A stretch of 19,161 nucleotides of DNA from Candidatus Competibacteraceae bacterium. GTDB taxonomy: Bacteria; Pseudomonadota; Gammaproteobacteria; Competibacterales; Competibacteraceae. Below, piece after piece: positions 14,449 through 19,161 of this stretch. The position numbers were made by a program, and so were the translations under genes. Each line of letters begins with the position of its first letter. Position 1 is the first letter of the stretch. The DNA lies in NCBI GenBank assembly GCA_020445045.1, contig JAGRHI010000160.1, positions 2,409 to 21,569 on the forward strand. The letters are read 5' to 3'. The notes under the pieces were generated by a model, which saw nothing but the letters and a program-made list of their open reading frames with translations, did not search any database and had not been told where the DNA came from.

Positions 14449-16818
14449 ATGACAATCAATCACGACTGGGCCCTTGCCGCATTGGTCGCGCTCTTCATTC
14501 CCGCAGTCCCGGCCACAGCCGCGGAGTCCCCCGATCAGCGGGGTGCCGCATACCCGGACCGCCTGCACCTGCCAATGCCGCTCTCGCCCTTCGAGGGCAA
14601 GATCGGCAAGACCTACAAGGAATCCGAGTCCGCCTGGCAGCATCCACCGCAGGCGCCGGAGGGGGCGCCGAACGTCATCGTCATCCTGCTCGACGACGTC
14701 GGCTTCGGCCAGACCTCGACCTTTGGCGGGCAGATTCCGACCCCGAGCCTGGACAAGCTCGCCTCCGAAGGGCTGCGCTACAACCGCTTCCATACCACCG
14801 CGATCTGCGGCCCCTCGCGCGCCGCGCTGCTGACCGGGCGCAACCACCATGACTCCGGCAACGGCTTCCTGATGGAGTGGGCCACTGGCTTCCCCGAATA
14901 CTCGACGATGCTGCCGCGCGATACCGCGACCATCGGCGAGATCCTGAAGGACAACGGCTATGCCACCTGGTGGTTCGGCAAGAACCACAACACCCCGGAC
15001 TGGGAGACGACGGTGGCGGGTCCGTTTGACCGCTGGCCGACCGGGATGGGCTTCGAGTACTTCTACGGCTTCAACGCCGGCGAGACCCATCAGTACTACC
15101 CGGTGCTGTTCGAGAACACCACCCCGGTGGAGCCCGACAAGAGTCCGGAGCAGGGCTACCATTTCATGACCGACATGACCGACCGAGCCATCGCCCGGAT
15201 GCGCTTCTCCAAGTCAGTGGCACCGAAAAAACCCTTCTTCATGTACTTCGCCCCCGGCGCCATGCATGCGCCTCACCACGTCACCGCCGAGTGGCGCGAC
15301 AAGTTCAAGGGCAAGTTCGACATGGGCTGGGATGCCTACCGGGAGATAGTCTTCAAGCGCCAGCTCGCGATGGGCATCATCCCGCCGGAGACCAAGCTCA
15401 CCGTCCGCCCGGACTGGGTGCCGGCCTGGGACAGCCTGAATGACGAGCAGAAGAAGGTCTACACGGCCTTGATGGAGAACTACGCCGGCTTCTTCGCCTT
15501 CACCGATCACGAGATCGGCCGCCTGCTGGACGCCGTCAAGCAGCTGCCGGACGCCGACAACACCCTGCTCATCTACATCGTCGGCGACAATGGCGCGTCC
15601 TCAGAGGGCGGACCCGACGGCACCTTGAACGAGATTCGGGCACTGAACGGTCTGCCCACCAAGCTCGATGACATCATCGCCCACCTCGACCAGCTCGGTG
15701 GCCCGGAGTCCGAGCCCCATTACCCGGTAGGCTGGGCCTGGGCAGGGAACACCCCCTTCCAATGGGTCAAGCAGGTCGCCTCCCACTTGGGCGGCACCCG
15801 CAACCCGATGGTGATCAGCTGGCCCGCCAAGATTAGGCACGATGAGGCGCCGCGCGACGCCTTCCTGCACCTGGTCGACGTGGTCCCGACCATCCTGGAG
15901 GCCGCGCACATCCCGATGCCCGAGACGATCGATGGGATCACGCAGAAGCCCCTGGCCGGCAAATCATTCCTCGCCAGCTTCACCGATCCCAATTTCAAGG
16001 GGCGCAACGAGCAGTATTTCGAGGTCTTCAGCAACCGTTCCATCTACGAGGACGGCTGGAAGGCCGACGCCCAGCACACCTTCCCCTGGCGTCAGGACTA
16101 CGCCCCGGGCAATTGGAACAAGGATCGCTGGGAGCTCTACAACCTGAGCCAGGACTTCTCCGAGGCCAATGACCTCGCCGCCCAGATGCCGGAGAAGCTC
16201 GCCGAGATGAAGCAGAGGTTCGACGCGGCGGCAGAGAAGTACCACGTCTATCCGCTGGATGACCGCGGTGCCGGCCGGCTGGCGATCCCCAAGCCGCCGG
16301 TGCCGGGCTTCGATCCCAGCTCCAGCACCTACACCTATTTCGCTGGTGCCACGCGCATCGCCGAGCCCGCCGCACCGCCGATGAAGAACCGCTCCTGGAC
16401 CCTCACCGCCAACCTCAAGTCCCACGGTGACAAGACGCAAGGCGTCGTCATGGCCTTCGGCGGCGTGGCCGCTGGCATGGTCCTCTATGTGAAGGAGGGT
16501 ATTCCGGTCTTCGATTACAACTACTTCGAAGACCACACCATCGTTAAGGGTGACAAGCCGCTCCCGACCGGAGAGGCGGTTGTTGAGCTGAACTTCGACT
16601 ACCAGGGCGGCAAGGAGGCGGGCAAGGGTGCGGCACTTGCCCTCAAGGTGAACGGTGAACAGGTCGCCGAAGGTCAATTGACAGCCACCGTTGGAGGCCG
16701 TTTTGGCATCGACACCTTTGGCATTGGCGAGGACACCGGTCAGCCGGTCACCTTCGACTACGCGCCGCCGTTCGCCTTCACCGGCGAGATCGGCAAGGTG
16801 GTCGTGCAGATGCGATAG
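14449..16818 (+). CDS. Periplasmic arylsulfatase, paralogue of the upstream sulfatase
   Basis: The product is 789 residues; GGAGG (14436-14440) precedes the start. The signal peptide runs to about residue 25 ([20 protein letters not shown]). Sulfatase landmarks: [11 protein letters not shown] (DD 82-83), C120[11 protein letters not shown] with the formylglycine cysteine, [18 protein letters not shown] and [10 protein letters not shown]. It aligns with the 10687 protein along its whole length, for example [13 protein letters not shown] against [13 protein letters not shown] and the C-terminal GIGEDTG against DIGEDTG. The two are therefore tandem paralogues sharing the long C-terminal domain. 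Differences in the CxPxR motif and substrate loops suggest related but distinct sulfate esters. It is probably co-transcribed with the upstream genes. Confidence 0.93.
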   Translation: MTINHDWALAALVALFIPAVPATAAESPDQRGAAYPDRLHLPMPLSPFEGKIGKTYKESESAWQHPPQAPEGAPNVIVILLDDVGFGQTSTFGGQIPTPSLDKLASEGLRYNRFHTTAICGPSRAALLTGRNHHDSGNGFLMEWATGFPEYSTMLPRDTATIGEILKDNGYATWWFGKNHNTPDWETTVAGPFDRWPTGMGFEYFYGFNAGETHQYYPVLFENTTPVEPDKSPEQGYHFMTDMTDRAIARMRFSKSVAPKKPFFMYFAPGAMHAPHHVTAEWRDKFKGKFDMGWDAYREIVFKRQLAMGIIPPETKLTVRPDWVPAWDSLNDEQKKVYTALMENYAGFFAFTDHEIGRLLDAVKQLPDADNTLLIYIVGDNGASSEGGPDGTLNEIRALNGLPTKLDDIIAHLDQLGGPESEPHYPVGWAWAGNTPFQWVKQVASHLGGTRNPMVISWPAKIRHDEAPRDAFLHLVDVVPTILEAAHIPMPETIDGITQKPLAGKSFLASFTDPNFKGRNEQYFEVFSNRSIYEDGWKADAQHTFPWRQDYAPGNWNKDRWELYNLSQDFSEANDLAAQMPEKLAEMKQRFDAAAEKYHVYPLDDRGAGRLAIPKPPVPGFDPSSSTYTYFAGATRIAEPAAPPMKNRSWTLTANLKSHGDKTQGVVMAFGGVAAGMVLYVKEGIPVFDYNYFEDHTIVKGDKPLPTGEAVVELNFDYQGGKEAGKGAALALKVNGEQVAEGQLTATVGGRFGIDTFGIGEDTGQPVTFDYAPPFAFTGEIGKVVVQMR

Positions 16819-16852
16819 CCCAAGACGTCGTCGGGCTAGGGGGCTCGATGAC

Positions 16853-16891
16853 CGGCATCGACAGGGGTTGCGGGAACGCCTGTCGATGCCG
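16853..16891 (+). terminator. Long hairpin after second sulfatase (possible terminator or stabiliser)
   Basis: CGGCATCGACAGG (16853-16865) and CCTGTCGATGCCG (16879-16891) form a perfect 13-bp stem with a 13-base loop, starting 34 bases after the stop. No T-tract follows, so intrinsic termination is uncertain; it may be an mRNA-end stabiliser. Confidence 0.5.
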
Positions 16892-16915
16892 AACAGCATT
16901 ATCGGAGTCTCTGCG

Positions 16916-17081
16916 ATGGGTACGACTTTCAGCAAAGTCATTGGGTTGCCTGTGGCACCTTCGGTGTGTGCTCCCGATGGGCAAACAAGATTGCGTCGCC
17001 GAGCTTCGCTGGCTGCCGGAGCTGGAGACCCAGAACCGGCTCCAAGGGGACTGCGTCTGGCTCAAGCTCGTCTATCACTGA
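16916..17081 (+). pseudogene. Remnant of a second outer-membrane barrel gene
   Basis: From 16971 the frame reads LPMGKQ, then VAELRWLPELET, NRL and WLKLVYH, ending at TGA 17081. Over 36 residues, 29 match the tail of the barrel protein (coding 14080-14193), and the DNA is clearly alike. Upstream, ATG 16916 behind GGAG could be the old start, but only about 18 codons separate it from the tail and they run in a different frame. Most of a gene of about 970 bp has been deleted. The tail has also lost the terminal phenylalanine needed for efficient barrel insertion. Its place after a sulfatase and a hairpin repeats the order of the upstream module. Confidence 0.85.
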
Positions 17082-17388
17082 ACCCGTACGGAAGCGGCAA
17101 ACAAGCCCCGGTGCGTGTATCGGTATGGGCCGAAGGCAGCGGTGTCGATAGTCCCTCGCCTCTCGAATGGCAATGTCATACGGGATCTCAACTTGGCAGC
17201 CGCTTCGACCACAACACCTCCAGCGCGCCGCTGTCAGCGGCCACATTCAGGTTCTGACCCGCTCGCGTCCGCGATGGGATCATCTACTGCCAAAGCGGGC
17301 CAGCGACGACCGCCTGAGCGCCATGTCCTGCCGCACGTCGGTCTGGACCATCCAGACCATCGCCAAGCCGAAGAAAAGAAACGAGACA
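17082..17388. other. Gene-poor spacer
   Basis: About 300 bp without a convincing gene. The first part weakly resembles the sequence after the intact barrel gene. GGTCTGG-ACCAT-CCAGACC (17340-17358) is a 7-bp hairpin near the right end, shortly before the small secreted ORF. Confidence 0.5.
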
Positions 17389-17514
17389 ATGAAGCACTTC
17401 AAACCCCTGACGATCGGCCTGGGACTGGTCCTCGTCCTGCCGGCACTGGCCGCCGAGGAGGGTGCGCTTCGGTCTACCGTCGATGCCCTTTCTTTCTCGG
17501 TGGAGCCGCGCTGA
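17389..17514 (+). pseudogene. Truncated secreted protein (signal peptide plus short tail)
   Basis: 41 codons from ATG 17389 behind a purine-rich stretch (AAGAAAAGAAACGAG). MKHFKPLTIGLGLVLVLPAL then AAEEG is a textbook signal peptide with cleavage after ALA. The frame then ends quickly (ALRSTVDALSFSVEPR). In the +1 frame the text continues as FFLGGAALSATAGTKVDEGV for a while before turning into low-quality sequence, so a frameshift near 17490 probably broke a longer secreted or membrane protein. The family is not recognised. It follows the sulfatase locus on the same strand and may be a lost accessory gene of it. Confidence 0.45.
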
Positions 17515-17693
17515 GTGCAACAGCCGGCACCAAAGTGGACGAGGGTGTGCCGGCCGCCGGCCGGCCGAGCAGACTGGGGTCCTCTCGACCTCGGTCTGCT
17601 CCCTTGGGGCCGTCGCCCCAGCGACGGTGCTCTCCGCCTGGGAAGTGGCGGGCAAAAAGGATCGAAGATTGGATGGCGAAAGGCGGCGCGGTT
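17515..17693. other. Convergent intergenic region with GC-rich hairpins
   Basis: GAGCAGAC (17567-17574) pairs with GTCTGCTC (17594-17601), and TGGGGC-CGTC-GCCCCA (17605-17620) is a tight hairpin. They lie between the end of the plus-strand remnant and the end of the minus-strand membrane gene, so they may reduce read-through in both directions. No T-tract was seen. Confidence 0.35.
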
Positions 17694-18896
17694 TCAGAGC
17701 AATAGTAGTCCCTTGATCTCAGAGAGGATCTTGGCGAGAGGGGTCTGAGTTGCCGCAACCACGAGCATCGGAATCAAAGCGGCAAGCAAGACCGGCATGA
17801 AGCTTTCTTTGGTCAAGGGCACCGCGCGCATCTTTTTCACGAGCTCGTAGCCGGCGGCAAGATCCGCGAGCGATGACATGTCGGGCGAGCCCAAAGGCTC
17901 TTCGGCCTGCTCGGGGTCCGATTGGGCGATCCAGCGTGCCTCGAAGGCCAGGTTATGGCGGCTAACCAAGGCGCCATACGTGCTCAACCCGCAGCGTTTG
18001 AGCTGGACGAGTTTGGGCGAGAAGAACGCCAGCGGCGCGGCGAAAGCGGCGAGGAGAAAGAGGATCATGCCGAGCAGGGCGAGCTTGAAAGCCATCAGGC
18101 TGACGCCGCCAAAGACCACTTGTTTGAGCACTGTGGCGGAGACCACGGTGCTGACGGCGAAGACGAACAGCAGGTAGGTCTTGGGGTATTGACCGATGAA
18201 AGCGATGCCGCCGCAACGATCCGGGTGCGTAGCGACTAGCCGTAGATCGCAGCGGGCAATATCACGCAGCAGCAGCCCCCAGATGCCGAAGCGCCACAAC
18301 CAGCGCAGGAGCAGGAACCAGAACAGGGGCAGAGCCACCAGCATGATCCACCAACCAGCCAGGTTGAGCTGGGACGCGCCGTCCACCAGACGCCCAAACC
18401 AGGTCCCAGTCGGTATTCGGACCAGACCCGCATCGATCCAGGCGTATGCCAAGGCATAGGAGAGGGCGAGCATTGCTGCCTCGGCGGCCCAAGAACTGGC
18501 GCGGCGCTCCAGATGCCGGCGCGCCTGTGCCAAGCAGGGTTTTGCCGTAGAGGCTGCAATCCCAGTTGCCACGAATTGTTGGACCAGCCAAGCCATGCGT
18601 CGGTCGGAGCTCTGCTCCATCAGGACGAATGCCGCGATGGCGATGGCGAAGGCATAGGCGCTGAAATCGAGCAGGATGCTGCGCTCGTGGTGTTCACCCA
18701 AGGCGTTTCCCGTCGCCATTGCCAGCAGGAGCGTGGGCAGCCACGTGATGAGGACGAATACCAAGGCCCGCCGACCCGCGCGTAGATCAGTATCGGTTAG
18801 CAGTCCTAGCCGCCGTTGCAATCGGTAGAAGGGACCTTGGCGGTTGAAGGTCCATATCGGGGCCGGTGCTTCCTCGAAGCGTTGTCTGTTGTCCAT
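17694..18896 (-). CDS. Multi-pass membrane protein of unknown function
   Basis: The product is 400 residues. The start at 18896 is chosen because GAGGAG (18904-18909) stands seven bases before it; the frame is open upstream to 18998. About seven hydrophobic segments are visible, near residues 43-62, 78-93, 138-157, 181-202, 240-258, 268-293 and 366-385. The N-terminus is cytosolic-looking (MDNRQRFEEAPAPIWTFNRQ). There is a conserved-looking loop ATHPDRCGGIAFIG between TM4 and TM5, and SSLADLAAGYELVKKMRAVPLTKESF before the last helix. The style matches a family of uncharacterised proteobacterial membrane proteins, but no function is known to me. It runs opposite to the sulfatase genes, and a MITE with a possible outward promoter lies 140 bases upstream. 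Confidence 0.85.
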   Translation of the reverse strand: MDNRQRFEEAPAPIWTFNRQGPFYRLQRRLGLLTDTDLRAGRRALVFVLITWLPTLLLAMATGNALGEHHERSILLDFSAYAFAIAIAAFVLMEQSSDRRMAWLVQQFVATGIAASTAKPCLAQARRHLERRASSWAAEAAMLALSYALAYAWIDAGLVRIPTGTWFGRLVDGASQLNLAGWWIMLVALPLFWFLLLRWLWRFGIWGLLLRDIARCDLRLVATHPDRCGGIAFIGQYPKTYLLFVFAVSTVVSATVLKQVVFGGVSLMAFKLALLGMILFLLAAFAAPLAFFSPKLVQLKRCGLSTYGALVSRHNLAFEARWIAQSDPEQAEEPLGSPDMSSLADLAAGYELVKKMRAVPLTKESFMPVLLAALIPMLVVAATQTPLAKILSEIKGLLLL

Positions 18897-19036
18897 TGGC
18901 ATTCTCCTCATCAATGAGCGGCATCCGCCCGCTAGGCAGGGGACCACCAGCGCCGCATCTGAAACCGACCGACCCGCGATTGCCCCGCCCGAGCTCATGT
19001 CCCGTATCGCTGTCGGGTCTGGCCTGAAGCTTATTA

Positions 19037-19157
19037 GACATTATCAGAAACAAAAAAAATAATCTTAACAAATAAGCATGATCATATGAAAATTCATTTA
19101 TGATCAATGAGTTGATCTAAAAGTGATAAAATTTTCATGATTGTTTCTGATAATGTC
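19037..19157 (-). mobile_element. MITE, 121 bp, copy 2 (inverted)
   Basis: This is the reverse complement of the element at 3639-3759, identical over 121 bases by eye, including the run of eight T. TATTA lies on the left (19032-19036) and TATT on the right up to the window end, so a TATTA duplication is expected if the next base is A. The possible outward promoter (TTAAGA 19068-19063, GATAAT 19045-19040 on the minus strand) points toward the membrane protein gene. Confidence 0.85.
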
Positions 19158-19161
19158 TATT

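Noticed and set aside
15964..16941. Minus-strand 325-codon ORF
   Set aside because: Shadow of the second sulfatase.
18897..19107. Minus-strand ORF starting in MITE copy 2 (MIINEFSYDHAY and onward)
   Set aside because: The first part is MITE sequence shared with copy 1 and the remainder is non-coding-like leader of the membrane protein gene.

Overview
The window looks like a GC-rich gammaproteobacterial chromosome segment with an AT-rich accessory layer. The gene types point that way: a ThuE-like sugar-binding protein, periplasmic sulfatases, MetA-type outer-membrane barrels and an IS1595-family element. A purple sulfur or Competibacter-like lineage would fit, but the genus is a guess. No rRNA, tRNA or CRISPR array was seen.

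Region 1 (1-1000): the N-terminus of a minus-strand ABC sugar-binding protein runs off the left edge. It is followed by about 550 bp without a recognisable gene, holding a 20-bp operator-like palindrome, and by a 116-bp MITE-like element with 18-bp inverted ends.

Region 2 (about 1000-8332): a run of integron gene cassettes, all on the + strand. They are separated by palindromic attC sites whose right ends are GTTAGCC, GTTAGCT, GTTCGGC, GTTAGGC, GTTGGGT and a degenerate GTTATCG. No integrase gene is present, so within this window it is an attC cluster lacking an integrase. Cargo in order: an M15 murein peptidase with a peptidoglycan-binding-like tail; a two-TM protein of unknown function; a dienelactone-hydrolase-like enzyme followed by a DUF1304 gene cut by a MITE; a small chimeric ORF and a class 3 lipase; a HAD-type lipoprotein phosphatase; and a 766-residue M6 metalloprotease with two P domains. 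The cargo is dominated by hydrolases and base composition changes sharply from cassette to cassette.

Region 3 (8429-9494): a degenerate IS1595-family (ISXO2-like) element. Its transposase is interrupted only by two in-frame TAG codons, and the element has no target duplication. It forms the boundary between the cassette array and the sulfatase locus.

Region 4 (9572-17081): a sulfatase locus. It has a decayed sulfatase pseudogene, an intact sulfatase (CSPTR motif), an outer-membrane barrel protein, a second intact sulfatase (CGPSR motif), and the last 36 codons of a second barrel gene. The order sulfatase, hairpin, barrel occurs twice, which suggests a tandem module duplication followed by deletion.

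Region 5 (17082-19161): mostly remnants, a truncated secreted ORF, then a minus-strand multi-pass membrane protein. The window ends in a second copy of a 121-bp AT-rich MITE, inverted relative to the copy at 3639-3759 and identical to it by eye. The two copies bracket about 15.3 kb. Each may carry an outward promoter, one facing the small ORF and lipase, the other facing the membrane protein gene.
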